Below are positions 35,552 through 47,330 of a DNA stretch of 64,000 nt, piece by piece (positions within the stretch are counted from its first letter, which is position 1; each line of letters opens with the position of its first letter). The DNA comes from Bemisia tabaci (Eukaryota; Arthropoda; Insecta; Hemiptera; Aleyrodidae): positions 22,617,131 through 22,681,130 of the forward strand of contig NC_092795.1 in NCBI RefSeq assembly GCF_918797505.1, in the 5' to 3' direction. The position numbers were made by a program, and so were the translations under genes. Under the pieces are notes generated by a model that was given only the letters and a program-made list of their open reading frames with translations, was not told the origin of the DNA and searched no databases.

Positions 35552-37323
35552 ATTAGACTCAGTCAATACGCCTCAGTAACTTCAGAGCGATTGATAAAAA
35601 TGATCCCTTCTCCAACTGTGGCTACAGAGTTTACAACGTTCCATTTGGCAACCTCACACACGATGCATGGCTGAATGTATGCAGATTACCCGGGCTCAAG
35701 CGTTCCTCGACTTCACCTATCAACCGTGAGTGATTTTTTTCTCCCACTTTATCAGTTCCCTTGAATTTTTATCGGGGCTCTCATTGGCCAATAAAACTTG
35801 AATGGCCTTTTGAGTAAAAGCTCTATTCGCCAACTGTGTATCTCTTTCCAGCGGGAGCATTGCACTTCACGGTTACGTGCATTTACGGTTGCATAAGTAC
35901 TAGGCGAAGCAACCATGACTAGTTCACGCAAGGACTCTCTCCAGCCATCACAACATGCTTTTAAAGTACTATTTACATTTTTAGGAGTTCATGTTGTATG
36001 ATTTTTTCTTCAGAGTCTTCTTAAACATCCACATGTCTAAATTCGGTGGGACTCATATTATAGGTGAGTGTATATTAACGCATTAGCCCGTGCTTACAGC
36101 GCTCAGAACCGAATGTAACGGAACTTTTAGAGAATCTTAAAGATTGAGAGAAACCCTTTACTTTTGCCCTATACTCAAAATTGAATAATCAATTATGTAG
36201 TGACATTATGATAATTGGAAATTTAAACTAAAAAAATACTAATGTTTCTATAATACACATTATTCCAATAGTTTCGATTTCTGTTAATCCAGGCATGATA
36301 ATTATTTAGATCCAACTAGATTATAAAAATATAAATGTGTGAAATTAAAGATAACTTATACAAAGATAACCCGCTATGTGAGTTTTATAATTTAAAAAAA
36401 GATATCATTTAAAAAGGTAGGTATTCCAATTCTAAATTTTAAAAATATACTAAAAAACTGCATTTAGAAACGTAAAAGTTTTCAAGAGAAATGTTTCACA
36501 ATTTCAAATGAAACTGGATTAATCGCGATTGTAAGATGGATGAGAGTTTAAAAAACGGTTTCAGGATGAAGCAATTTGAATTTTTAGTCTGTATGTTCTT
36601 TAGTCATTTTTAAATTTGAATATAACTTTGTGTCCGTTGGAAAATTGACACTCCAATTTGCGTTTAAGGCACAACAGCTTTTCTCCAAGCAACACTCGGT
36701 ATTAACATTCTGGGCACAATGTTGCGACAGTTTTGATAACTTTTTAGGACAAAATGCCGACGCATGACATAATTGAAACAATTTTGAAATTACAAAGAAG
36801 CTAAACTCTCGTTCGGTATAAAATGTTTTATAAACTTTTCATCACAGTTTGATAAGAGTAAATTAGAGCAGATGAGGTCAGATTAGTTGTACAGTAAAGT
36901 TTCGTGATGCACTTACTGGAGAAACGTTTCCAGTGAGAGGACTGAAAATTGCGCGGGCACTAAAATGGTAAAATTTTCCCTTTTTTTCAGGGCGTCCTCA
37001 CATCCAGCAAAGTGACTTTCTATCACACAATCGATCGATCGATATATCGACCTCTTATCTCATTATCATGGCTAGGCTCTTCTTCGAAGCAGCTTATCTC
37101 GCCCATTACTATGAGTGCGTACATTGTACACGACTCACCCGGCATGAAACACTGACTATAATGAAAAAAGAGATCGATAAAAGAGATTAAGAAAATGCAA
37201 AATAAAAACACGTTCGTTTAGTATAGCGGTGTTTGTAGCTTATTATCGGTCTTAAATAGCAACTTTTAATATAGATTTTTTCTTCGCTACATACATGGCT
37301 TGAGAAAAATAAACCTGAGTAGC
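35552..37323. other. Spacer upstream of the nuclease-like gene
   Basis: AT-rich, especially 36150-36560. A minus-strand frame at 36584-36781 encodes a Cys-rich stretch (CCLEKSCC) but has no ATG start and no acceptor. No promoter element can be assigned with confidence. Confidence 0.4.
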
Positions 37324-37896
37324 ATGTTTCTAAAAAACAGTGACACATCCCAGTCATATCTCCAAGCACTAGAAAACCTAACTTCTAACAACCGCACCCT
37401 CTTCCTCAACCTGCTGATGGAGGTGCACTCTATTCTGCACCGATGCAAAGTTCAAAACGAAATGGAAATGCTGATCTCGCTGTACGGACCCATCCAAGAT
37501 GACCCCTTCGGTTCCTTGATTGTAGCGCATGCTGCAGAACTACAGATTGCAGGCGTTGGCACTCTGCGACGAAACAAATTCGGCCAGAACTTGAGAAGGT
37601 ATCCGTTCAAGCCCTCCGGTTCAGAAACCACGAAACTGGATGTGGTGATCATAACCAAGGATGCTAGGGGCATAATAATGGAGTTGAAGTTTGGAAGAAC
37701 GAGTGCGTTTCAAGCGCTTCAGCAAATCATCGACCGTGCGTATTTCAAAGTGTTCGAGAAAGTGTACAAAGAGTATGATGTGTGGCGACAAATTTTCGTG
37801 GGTGTAAGTTTTAGTCTGAAGAATGCAACAACATTAAGTTACTTGTTCGACTCCATGGATTATGCAGCCGCTCAGAATGTATCATTAAGCCTCTAA
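37324..37896 (+). CDS. PD-(D/E)XK nuclease-like protein (PDDEXK_9 type)
   Basis: An intronless frame of 190 codons from the first ATG. The frame is open from 37270, so translation could start upstream or this could be an exon. Residues 95-170 match the restriction-endonuclease-like fold of the PDDEXK_9 (DUF1703) kind: D106 in KLDVVII, E120 and K122 in IIMELKFGR, then the helix ALQQI with Q133/Q134, Y140, and a closing strand IFVGVSF. A conserved helix Glu could be E72 in HAAELQIAG. In bacteria this domain usually closes a longer protein behind an AAA-ATPase-like domain, which is absent here. Base composition is more balanced than the AT-rich flanks. The catalytic D-E-K set looks intact, so it may be active, but substrate and role are unknown. 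A gene from bacteria or a bacterial symbiont is a reasonable inference. No introns, poly-A signal or neighbours help to decide. Confidence 0.72.
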   Translation: MFLKNSDTSQSYLQALENLTSNNRTLFLNLLMEVHSILHRCKVQNEMEMLISLYGPIQDDPFGSLIVAHAAELQIAGVGTLRRNKFGQNLRRYPFKPSGSETTKLDVVIITKDARGIIMELKFGRTSAFQALQQIIDRAYFKVFEKVYKEYDVWRQIFVGVSFSLKNATTLSYLFDSMDYAAAQNVSLSL

Positions 37897-38173
37897 AGAT
37901 ATTTGGATCTCAAGAAATACATTCAATGGAAGTGAGGACATGTGCTGACCCAAAATGTTTTTAACATACTAGGTATAAAATTGTGAGAAACAAAACATGC
38001 TAAAAACGGATCCCGGTCAAAGCTGATATTTGCTTTCATATACACACCGAGAAAAAAAATCGGTAATATATTAATAACCGTGAGTGTCCTGAATCGACCG
38101 CATCATTCGGTTCGTGTAACTGTGGTCTTAGTTAGAACCGTACTCCCTTTTCACGCAACTGAGCTATATCTAC
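37897..38173. other. 3' flank of the nuclease-like gene
   Basis: Holds no clear AATAAA signal. A CACACCGAGAAAAAAAATCGG word near 38043 resembles the CACTG(A/G)AAAAA element ends, but no partner was found. Confidence 0.35.
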
Positions 38174-38435
38174 AATTGAGGCAGTGGATGCGAAAAGGGC
38201 ACTTCTCGATTGCGGTATTTCAGAATCTCCGTTGTGAATTAATCCCTTGGAGAAGAATCCAATGGGTGATTTTTCCAGAATTCTTTCCATAGAAAATTGT
38301 GAAATCATAAGGAATATTCAGTAAAAGCTTTAGTGAAATAGATGCATTCACTTTCCTCGCAGTCAGTGAAGTAGCAGATGAGACTCTGAAACACTGCAAC
38401 CGAGAAGTGCCCTTTTCGCATCCAGGGCCTCAATT
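38174..38435. repeat. Foldback, 50-bp arms
   Basis: AATTGAGGCAGTGGATGCGA with AAAGGGCACTTCTCG pairs with CGAGAAGTGCCCTTTTCGCA through CAGGGCCTCAATT. The spacer is about 160 bases. It is non-coding. Confidence 0.85.
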
Positions 38436-39150
38436 AAGTACTTCCAGCTCACATCCGACCTCATTTCTCAGTGCACACGATAGTGTCCAAATGAAATCAG
38501 ACAAAACACACAATTATTATTCACACACAAATTCACAATTACACAAATATTGTGATTTTACTTACAAAGTACGGTAGTTCAATACAGAAAAATACGCTTT
38601 CAGTCTGATTTCGCTGCTGCACCCTCTTCCATTCGTCCTCTCAAAATTATGTTTAAAAAAAATCCCCTTTATCCTCCATTGACGCGGACGCCTTTTTTGC
38701 GGGCTCCTTAAACATTTCCCATAAAAAATCCTCTCCAGCTGTTGCAGGAACATTCTCATTAAGATAAGCAACGATCACTCGATAGTACCGTCCTCACGCA
38801 AGCCGCGCATTAGGTACCGCAATCTCATCACAATCTCAATCAACTCGCTGCTAGTGCGGACTGTTGGCCCTCCACGACACCTCGACGCCCCCCACCCCTC
38901 TCCCTTTAAGGATCCCAATCCACTTCAACCCTGGCCGCACTTTTTTCCTCGACGCTACTCGCGACTACGTTTAATCAACTCAAACGCCGGGAGAAATTTT
39001 CGAATCGAATTATATTGAAGTGCCATTAAGAGCCCGTTACGGCCGGTTGACGAATCATCCGACAGATAGCGCTGCTGCTGAGACTCGGGTGTGGGATAAA
39101 GAGAAACTAATGTAAAATCTAGCGGAAAATGTACTGTAAGTATAGGATAG
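38436..39150. other. Spacer, GC-rich around 38780-39070
   Basis: A cytosine-rich patch (CGACGCCCCCCACCCCTCTC) lies near 38882. No gene is supported. Confidence 0.4.
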
Positions 39151-39420
39151 GTCTGGATACACGATCAAATTGCGAACCGATTCTTATCAAAGTAGACCAG
39201 TTGATGACTGATGGTCACCATGCAACAGCCCTTCTTAATCAAAATTTGACGGCCCATCCAATTTTGATCAGAACGGAGTGCCTCCATTCATCATTTCCTG
39301 CCGCACGAAGCATTTCTGCCAAGTTTTCATTTTAAAACTAAGCAAAGTAATGATTTTTAGACTGATGACTCCAGACACTGTGATGGTAATTGGTTCGGGA
39401 ATTTGATCGTGTATCGAGAC
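39151..39420. mobile_element. Foldback with GTCT(G/C)GATACACGATCAAATT ends
   Basis: GTCTGGATACACGATCAAAT at the left is the inverse of ATTTGATCGTGTATCGAGAC at the right. The inner part pairs GCGAACCGATTC-type and GGTTCGGG-type words. It is 270 bp and non-coding. The terminal words relate to the repeats at 33180 and 53383. Confidence 0.85.
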
Positions 39421-41933
39421 CTTATGCTCGGTTAGCTCTCAGATGTTTGGTGTTTTGATACACCTTGATATTATGCTCGGACCGTGAAGAGGGGTGGTTG
39501 GGGGTGGATTTTGATACACTGATCTAGTGGCTGTTAGTTTTCCAATTTTTTAAGCCAACTAAATATAAACGTAATTAGAACAACTTTTTTCGTTTACATT
39601 TCTTCTCCTTTTTTGATCAAATTTATATATAATACTTACGTTACTGATTTAACCAACGATTGTTCGTGGAAAAGTTCAAAATAAAAAATTCAATGTTTTC
39701 ATAAGAGCTCTGTGCTTTAAATAAAAATCCTGTTGCCTTCACCAATTTTAAAAAGCAAAGCTTCTTCCTCCTCTTTTTTTACCCCTCCTTCATCCACGAT
39801 TAGATAATTATAATGGAAAGAATGATAAAGAAAGCGTCGAAGAAATTAATTAACTCAGAAGCCACGATCTGCGTCTAAGCTGCTTTCTCCAGCTGAATCG
39901 AATCGCAACTGTTACACTCAAACGGATATAGCTTTCGATAAATTTGTATTTTTTATTGGATATCATTTCCTCATTCAATGTGTTTTAATTAATTCGTTAT
40001 CTGATCCATTTTTTAAACTGAAGAAAAGAAAGAAATAAGCCGTAACTAATTTTAGCATGACCTATTGATCATGGAACTGAAGAGTCTTGTTTTTAAAGAA
40101 CCAAACAAAATTTTTCTAAGACATTTTTTGGAGGAAAATCAGAAAAAAATGTCTAATTACTAAGCAATGAAGAAAATCGGTTGGACCTACGCTCATTTTA
40201 ATATTTTATCATCGTTACACTTAGAAATTTACGGGCTAAAATACCGGGCTATATCCATGTTGCTTCGGTTGTAGGCACATATAATGTGATTTTTCGGTTT
40301 TTGACTACTCTTAATGATGAAAACAAAAGTAGAGCTATTAGCCGATTTTACAAATATAAGCAATGATTGCGACTCAAGTTATGCTTTAATAATAAAACAA
40401 TGCGCAAGAGGCACATTGGCAACAAATACATATCCAGCTAAGGCATCTGCCATATTTTCGAATTGTAGTTTAGGTTCTTTTTGCCACAACGCAGCCTCTG
40501 AAGGCGTAAAGCTCACGCCCTGGAGACATTTTACATCCCAAAAGTGAAATTTACCGGAACCGAAAAGAGCGAATTGGCAACATCGCAGTAACATACGTCA
40601 CCTTGTCCCCATTACCGCCCCCTGCGGTTTCCGAAGTGTTGCATTCGAAGGAAAACATGCTTAAAAGGTATCCGAGGTTTGTTGTCGGAGCACCGAAGCT
40701 TGCTTTTATATTACCAGGAGGGGTGGCCAAGAAGCTTGAGGGTGCTGAAAGTTATCTGGAGAGGGTCACTGTTGCAGTAAGGGTAGCTAACTCAATGATC
40801 TACACACAACAAAATTAAGCTACTGCTCGCCGCAAGCCCATATCCCTCCCCCGTGGAAAAATTGACAAATTTATGCAATGAGGAGGGTTGTATGAATAGG
40901 GGGTGTTACTCGAGCTTAAGCTAGTGTCAGAGAGCAAAAACAGATTTTGGTTTTAGGGGGTAAGTATATATGATGCCTATAGATGCCAGCTACATTCAAC
41001 AGTTAGAGTTCATATTAGGGTTTATTATGATGCGTTTTTCAACATTAAATAGCTCTGAATACGAGTAAATCATTGTAAGGATGAGATTGTAGATTATTAT
41101 TGAAAAAGAAGATTTTTTCAACCTATGTAACAAGAGCATAATGTAGCTGCAATAAACAAAATAATACTGAAGTGAAAGAACGTTCGTAGAATCGTGTTTT
41201 GCTCCAAAATTTGAAAACGTTCCAAGAGTGCCTCGCACTTGTTCCCTCATTTACAATTTTCATGACCCGAATTTCTTCCGCTATGATCTCAAGATTTCAT
41301 CACTTCCGTAGTAGAGTATTCTGAAAAGGACGACAAAACTCCCATATGTTATGAGATAACAATGATCAGTTATTTTTCAAGGAAATAGGAGGCGAAAGTA
41401 AATATGCAACGTCGTCGTAAAAAAAATACATGGCTCCGTGGTCTCACCACCAACTGGAACATATTTCCTGTATTGCATCATCAATAACACCAATGAGGAA
41501 GAAACCAACTTTTGCACTGGCACAGCGGATGACGTCATCCAGTATATTCTTCAAGAGACGTCGCGTCGCGCCATGGCTGTGAATATCCGACGCAGAGACT
41601 TGCATTAGGGTGGTTCTTGAAATGTATCGTTGATCTTAACTTTGACCTATGAAAATCCGACGCTGGTCATAGTTGCCTAAACAATGGGGTGTGAATGCGC
41701 TCCAAGTTGCGAAATTGACTTGCACACAGCTCAATTCTTCACAAGGGAAAAATTGTGCAATTTTGGTTCGAAAATTTTGCTGATTCTTTTGGCAATTGCA
41801 AGAAAATCAGTGCGATATTTATTATAAACACCCGACGATTTTTCAGTAAAAATACAGTTGGCACAGTACACTTCAGCAAAATTAAAACGTGATTATGTTT
41901 TTTCTTCTTAAAAACAGCGTGATGGTTTTACAG
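39421..41933. other. Spacer, no gene recognised
   Basis: Frames on both strands at 40314-40594 overlap, and neither shows a known motif. The minus-strand one contains FHFWDVKCL, slightly like FCFWDMKML at 26150-26200 (minus), which may mark a diverged repeat. 40600-40820 has another short frame. None is supported further. Confidence 0.35.
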
Positions 41934-42245
41934 AGTGAGTTCGTGACGAGAAATGCAACATTCGCCTTTACGCAAATTACGATTCAACAAGGAGAATTAG
42001 ACGCAAGAAGGAACAATGTTCACGCTTTTATGGCACAGTCGAAGAGCAGATTACTTATCCGAACGCGAAAGAGTGCCGCGGCTCTGAAAATAACACTATT
42101 CCGAGTTAACGCCCCAATTTTCGGAGACCACGCAAAAATATTCGGTAAAATAAACTGGAGTCCCAAGGGGTACAATGTAGCCAGATTTATAAGCAAACCC
42201 CTCTCTTCTGCGATGAAAGCAATGAAGAATTTGGACAGACGTTAA
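41934..42245 (+). CDS. Possible terminal exon, unknown basic protein
   Basis: A pyrimidine-rich stretch and TTTTACAG end at 41933, an acceptable acceptor. The frame after it runs about 103 codons to TAA at 42245, and the full open frame starts at 41889. The product is basic, with evenly mixed residues (VTRNATFAFTQITIQQGELD and RLLIRTRKSAAALKI). It has no recognisable domain, signal peptide or membrane segment. Coding is suggested only by length and residue mix, and no upstream exon was found. Treat as a weak prediction. Confidence 0.25.
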   Translation, partial: SEFVTRNATFAFTQITIQQGELDARRNNVHAFMAQSKSRLLIRTRKSAAALKITLFRVNAPIFGDHAKIFGKINWSPKGYNVARFISKPLSSAMKAMKNLDRR

Positions 42246-42319
42246 ATCAGACGTTGTCAATTTTCTTTTCATATTTTTTTATACCTATAACAGACAATTT
42301 AGAAACAATCCGACTTCAA

Positions 42320-42324
<5 letters not shown>

Positions 42325-42356
<32 letters not shown>
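42325..42356. repeat. Poly-T tract, ~32 nt
   Basis: A long T run that could be the poly-A tail of a minus-strand retroposed sequence. No body of a retroelement is recognisable next to it. Confidence 0.85.
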
Positions 42357-42358
<2 letters not shown>

Positions 42359-43157
42359 AATTTAAAGGAAAGTCATCAAATTTTCAATGTGGCTAGGTCT
42401 TTCATTTTCAGAATGAGAGGGATGAATTGTGCTAAAAAATTGAGCATTTGAGCTGCAGTTAGATTAATTTGGTCAAATATCTACTTTTAGAAATCAACTC
42501 CAAAAACCTTCAAAACTGTCTAGAGCATCGTCACCATATCCGTGGTTCAGAGCCAAAGAAACATACCTGACAACTTTGCAAAAATTGAGTTTTTGGCATT
42601 CTCGACGTACCTCTTAGTGAGGAATACGTGTTAAAGAAGTTGTTTATGATGTCTAACACGTGGCCAAGGATCCACAATTTTCAAAATTGTAAAATACGCT
42701 GAGAACAATGATGGAGCTGTCGCACAGTCTCGAGATAGTGAAAATGTATCCAAGGTTCTTTGGCAAGTTACAACATACATGTGAGCAAGAAATGCGTTTT
42801 TCTGATTCCACACGATGTGAAATAATGGTTTTTCTCGGAGATTTGACAACAACATTGAAAAGTCCTCAAGACGCTTAACCGCGCCTGGCCGTTCAGTAAT
42901 CAGCCTTTGTTTCTTTAGTGGAGTTTTATGCGTGGAGTTTTCAAGAGGCACCTAAAACAACGTTGCGGGAAAGGGGTGGATTTACCACGAAAACGAAGCA
43001 GTGGGAGTGGGTTTACTCGAGGTACAATTCACTTTATGAGCAACAGTTGTGGTTGTAAATAAAACACGGGCATAAAATGAGCTCACACGTTTATGCTCAG
43101 GAAAGTAGGGGGAGAATGTTCCAGAGAGAAAAACAGAAAGACACAGAGGAAACACTG
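42357..43157. other. Spacer, nothing recognised
   Basis: A 106-codon minus-strand frame at 42631-42951 lacks any recognisable feature. Confidence 0.35.
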
Positions 43158-43511
43158 GGTGTTTCTATTGTTTTCTATACTAGAAATAAGCGCTCCTATG
43201 TTTTTAGAGTAGGCTGCACTGGAAAAAAAACACATTGGATCTATAGAGTCCAGACTCTTGAAAACATTGACAAGAAAAAATACTCTTGATTCAATCGGAT
43301 TTTTGCTTGAATCAAAACGAAATCCGCTTAAAATAAGAGGCTTGATTCTTGATTTAAGCTAGATTCTGAATGAATCAAGAGTACTTTTTCTTGTCAATGT
43401 TTTTAAAAGTCTGGACTCTAGATCAAATGTGTTTTTTTTCCAGTGTGGGTGTCTCTATTCTTTTCCATACTAGAAATAAGCGCTTCTATGTAAATTTAAG
43501 AGTAGGCTGTG
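43158..43511. repeat. 60-bp direct repeats flanking a foldback
   Basis: GGGTGTTTCTATTGTTTTCT through ATAAGCGCTCCTATG and GAGTAGGCTG (43158-43216) recurs as GGGTGTCTCTATTCTTTTCC through GAGTAGGCTG at 43446-43511. The foldback at 43217-43445 sits exactly between the two copies. Confidence 0.85.
43217..43445. mobile_element. Foldback MITE with CACTGGAAAAAAAACAC ends
   Basis: CACTGGAAAAAAAACACATT through GATCTATAGAGTCCAGACTC and GACAAGAAAAAATACTCTTG is the inverse of the right side, which ends GTGTTTTTTTTCCAGTG. It is 229 bp and non-coding. The 45024-45206 element shares the arrangement CAAGAAA and AGTC(C/T)(G/A)GACTCT. Confidence 0.88.
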
Positions 43512-44057
43512 CTTTACTTAGAAGCAAGATCCCGCATTCAGTCGAAATCGTGGATGATGAGTAAAAAGTTCAACACCAATTAACCGGCCACGATTGTAAG
43601 GCTACGTCGCAAACAGCATACAATGCAACACATCGTAGACGATCCGACTAAAAAACGCCTTCATAATCGACGTACGGCACCAGCGCAGCTATGAAACAGT
43701 TTTAGTTGCCGATGCAAGCATGGGGTAATCATATGAGAATGAATGAAGGCGAAATGAAGCGTGTTCAAGCTCATTGAGCCATTTTTTTCAAAACTCCGTG
43801 AGGATATCCTTTTTCACTGAGGAACAAATCTCAAAAAATATCTTTTTGTGTAGAATGGATTTGAATTGGGGAGATTGGCACTTATTTTTGAATAATAAAT
43901 ATAGAGTGAGGACTTCTGATCGAAACGTATGTGTTTTTTGTGGGTATTTCGTTCGTTTCAGGTTGAATTGCGTGCTATTCCTCTTGTTTCGGGGAGGATG
44001 CTATGGATTCAGGGTATATTTAAGAACAATACACTAGAATAAAGCCCGAGTAATTCG

Positions 44058-44195
44058 ACTAAAAAACGCAAGATAACGGTCAACCAAGGCTAAAAAACAA
44101 CAAAACACAAAGCGTAGGACCACTCCAAAACGTCTTAGATTTTGTGTTTTGTTGTTTTAGAGCCGAGATTACCCGTTTTTTGTGTTTTTCAGTAG
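44058..44195. repeat. Foldback rich in ACAACAAAACAC
   Basis: CTAAAAAACAACAAAACACA on the left pairs with TGTGTTTTGTTGTTTTAG on the right. Outer arms CTAAAAAACGCAAGATAACG and CCCGTTTTTTGTGTTTTTCA pair less well. It is non-coding. Confidence 0.8.
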
Positions 44196-45023
44196 TATAT
44201 TTCAGCTATTATAATATGAATTTTACGTTAAATTACCCAGATTATACACATAAGGATGTTCTGAAAATAACATTTTGATGAAATAACTCACCTGTGTTCC
44301 CTCCTGTAAATGTTTCTAAAATGTGTCTGAAACGTTTTCCTGACATTATTATCCCTACTAGATCCTTTGAGCATACTTCTGATACGTGATGTTTCTAAAG
44401 CATTCACTAAACTTAAAGTAAAGGTGATATTAAGTTGTGTCTGAAATATTTTGATAACACTGGAACATGCGAATGTTTCCGGAAATGTTCTTACGAAATT
44501 TTTGAAAAGATTCCAAATTTCTGTTAACGGATCTCTGAAACACTGTACACCCGAATTGAACCGCCGAGGAAATGAACTTTCGTGCTTTCGGTTTACAGTA
44601 ATTTTTAACATTTGACGCGTGCAAAAATCCATCCATGCAGCGGATATATTTATCTGCGCCTCCATCTTCGGCACGGGGAGTGGAGGGTGGTGTAACGGAT
44701 CTAAACCTAGCCGCATCTTCCCTCGAGCTCGAAAAATTCAATTTTGTAAACAAGAACCGAGCTACGCCTCTCGCAGTCCCGAAATAATGGTTCCATTATC
44801 AACCAGCTAAGATTCACAGCGACCGGTAATTGTAAGTAATGATTTTCGGGGCTTCCGTTTTACTACGGGTTAATAATTACACAGTGTAACAATTACTCTA
44901 GTCTTCACCGTAAGGCACCGCTCCATCTCACCCTTTTATTACGTCCCCTGTTGTCAGTTTTTATCAAAAATTGACTAATTTGATATTTCCGCTTTTTCGT
45001 GCATGCGAGTCACTAATTTTAGG

Positions 45024-45206
45024 GTACAAAAAACCTCTTAGACCAATGCCGCATTGCATTGACTTAAGAGTGCAGTTTCTTGTCGCCGGATTTAAGAGTC
45101 TTGAACTCTTGTTTCAAGCGGATTTTGCATTGAAACAAGAGTCCAGACTCTTAAATCCGGCGACAAGAAACTGCACTCTTGAACCAAGAGGTTTTTTTTA
45201 CCAGTG
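45024..45206. mobile_element. Foldback, ~80-bp arms
   Basis: AGTGCAGTTTCTTGTCGCCG with GATTTAAGAGTC on the left is the inverse of GACTCTTAAATCCGGCGACA through GAAACTGCACTCTTG on the right. The right terminus is GGTTTTTTTTACCAGTG. The left terminus has lost CACTGG. It is non-coding. Confidence 0.88.
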
Positions 45207-45896
45207 TAGTTTTAATCAAATTGGGCTGACTGTATCATACGTTTCCTAATTCGCTCTCTTAGTTCACTATATGAACTAAGAAATAAGCAAAATTCCGCCT
45301 TAAACTAGTTTAAAGTTATTCTTCATAATCGAGACTAAAAAATTCACAGAATGTTTCGAGGCATTATGGTACTTAGGATTTTCATGAAGTGATAAAACAT
45401 AAGAAAAAATTAGAAAAAATGGATTATGGTAAGGCTAATTCAGATTGCAGACAGTGATTACACTCTCGCTCTGAAGAAAAAAATGATAATATATACGATG
45501 CAAACCGTTAAACTACATAATAATTTTAATCAATTTTAAAACTAGAGGTACTCGTATTTTCATCTGTAACTTAATTTCTACTTCTCATAATACCAACTTT
45601 TCTTGGATTTTTTTTCTGGATGGACTCAATCTGATTATTTATCATTGAAGTCAATTTGACAACCTTTCGAACGTTTGTATGAGATTTAAAATTAATTTTA
45701 CCCTTTCAAAGCTGATAACGAAAGCAGTAGGTCCATTTTCGTCGTGGCTTTTTATGATTATTATGACTCAGGCCCAAACACTGCTGTGCGCCTACGTAAA
45801 TTAATGTGTTGTATTCATGGCCCAAAATCCTAAATTCCCTAATTTTCTGAGGAGTCTTAATTGAAAGCATTCAGAAATAACGAAGACATAATTTGC

Positions 45897-45937
<41 letters not shown>

Positions 45938-46746
45938 AATAGAAGGGTCACATATTTCGATTTAGGAGCACGTTTTTCAAGAGTTATACTGAACAATAGC
46001 TTTAATTCGAAAAACAATACTTGACTGCGTCCTGCTGATGCTTTATTTTTCTGGAGTAAAATCAGCCAACTTTAACATTTGGTATTTTCAAAGATTATTC
46101 TTAAGCAGAGAAGAATAATGACACAGAGTATGAAGATTCAATTAATTTATTATTACAATTATAAAATAAAGCATGACAAAAATTCTGCAACGACGCAAAC
46201 TTGGATATGTGGTTTCCCCGTAAGGCCGTCACAATTACCACAAAATATGAACGAGTGATATAGACAAAAACCGGCCTCAAAATAAAAATGTGATCATGGT
46301 CTGGAATCCTGGATTTCAATCTTCCCATGATGTTACGACGTTTTTCCGTAACACCGGCAGTGCAGGACACCATGATTTCAAGTTTCCTGAGAGCAACCAA
46401 AGCCGCGTGTGCTTTCAGACTACACCCCTCACCGCAGACTAAAATTTTCTCGCAGGAGACCACGATCCACAAATTCGCGGGCTTTTATGCAAATGGCGAG
46501 GCCTCGAAGCTTGCAATACTTGGTGATACATAATGTATGGCGCCGTGCCCGAGGCCGATGCATGTTCCTCACGCACTCAAATCCACAGCGAGGAAAAAGC
46601 GAGAAAAATACAGACGCAGCCGCACGAATACACTCGCGTAGCATATCAACGAGCTTAATTCGATTCCCAGCACCGGTGCTAATTCGCCGATCACCAGGCA
46701 CCAACCCCTTCTCTCTCTAGCTTCCAAGGGAGGAATCGTCACTCTA
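45207..46746. other. Spacer with a 32-nt poly-T
   Basis: The T run lies at about 45899-45930. Frames at 46100-46720 on both strands overlap each other, and none carries a recognisable motif. Confidence 0.4.
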
Positions 46747-46999
46747 CTGCCGTGCTAAGGAAAAACGCCGTATGAACCTTCAGGCGTTGTCAAGTTTCCT
46801 TCGAGGAAAACCGAATTTACTAGGAAAATTGTGAATATTTTTTCCCAAAATTTTTAGACAACTTTGTACGCAATTTAATCTAAAATATTTGAAAATTTAA
46901 AAAAAAAATGTGCATAATTTTCGTCAAAAATACATGTTTTTTCAAGGGAAATTTGGCAACTCTCGGATGTTCATACGGCGTTCTTCCTTAGCATGGCAG
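46747..46999. mobile_element. CTGCC-family MITE, 253 bp
   Basis: Starts CTGCCGTGCTAAGGAAAAAC and ends GCGTTCTTCCTTAGCATGGCAG. The exact 4-bp duplication TCTA occurs at 46743-46746 and 47000-47003. The length equals the copies at 23703 and 47078. Confidence 0.95.
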
Positions 47000-47077
47000 T
47001 CTAGCAGTGTGATTCTAACGTGGAGTCTGAGGCCGAAGTCGGGGGCGAAGAAGATGATCTCCACAGGGAAATGAATT

Positions 47078-47330
47078 CTGCCACGCTAAGGAAGAAGGAC
47101 GTATGAAAATTCGAGAGTTGCCAAATTACCTTCTATAAAATGTTCACTTTTGAGGAAAGTTATGAATATTTTTCCTTGAAATTTTCAGGATATTCAGGTG
47201 AAACTCCGAGCAAAATTATCTGAAAAATTGGAAAGAAAATATTCATAAGTTCATAAGGAAACTCGTGTTTTATCAAACGAAATTTGGCAATGCCTGGAAG
47301 TTCATACGGCGTTTTTCCTTAGCACGGTAG
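47078..47330. mobile_element. CTGCC-family MITE, 253 bp
   Basis: Starts CTGCCACGCTAAGGAAGAAG and ends GTTTTTCCTTAGCACGGTAG. AATT is duplicated at 47074-47077 and 47331-47334. It lies only 80 bp from the preceding copy in the same orientation. Confidence 0.93.

Noticed and set aside
36584..36781. Cys-rich minus-strand peptide (CCLEKSCC)
   Set aside because: No ATG, no acceptor, no signal peptide. Clustered Cys codons in one short frame are not enough.
44288..44753. Overlapping minus-strand frames of 107 and 142 codons
   Set aside because: They overlap in different frames, neither shows a motif or codon structure, and the region is ordinary AT-rich DNA.
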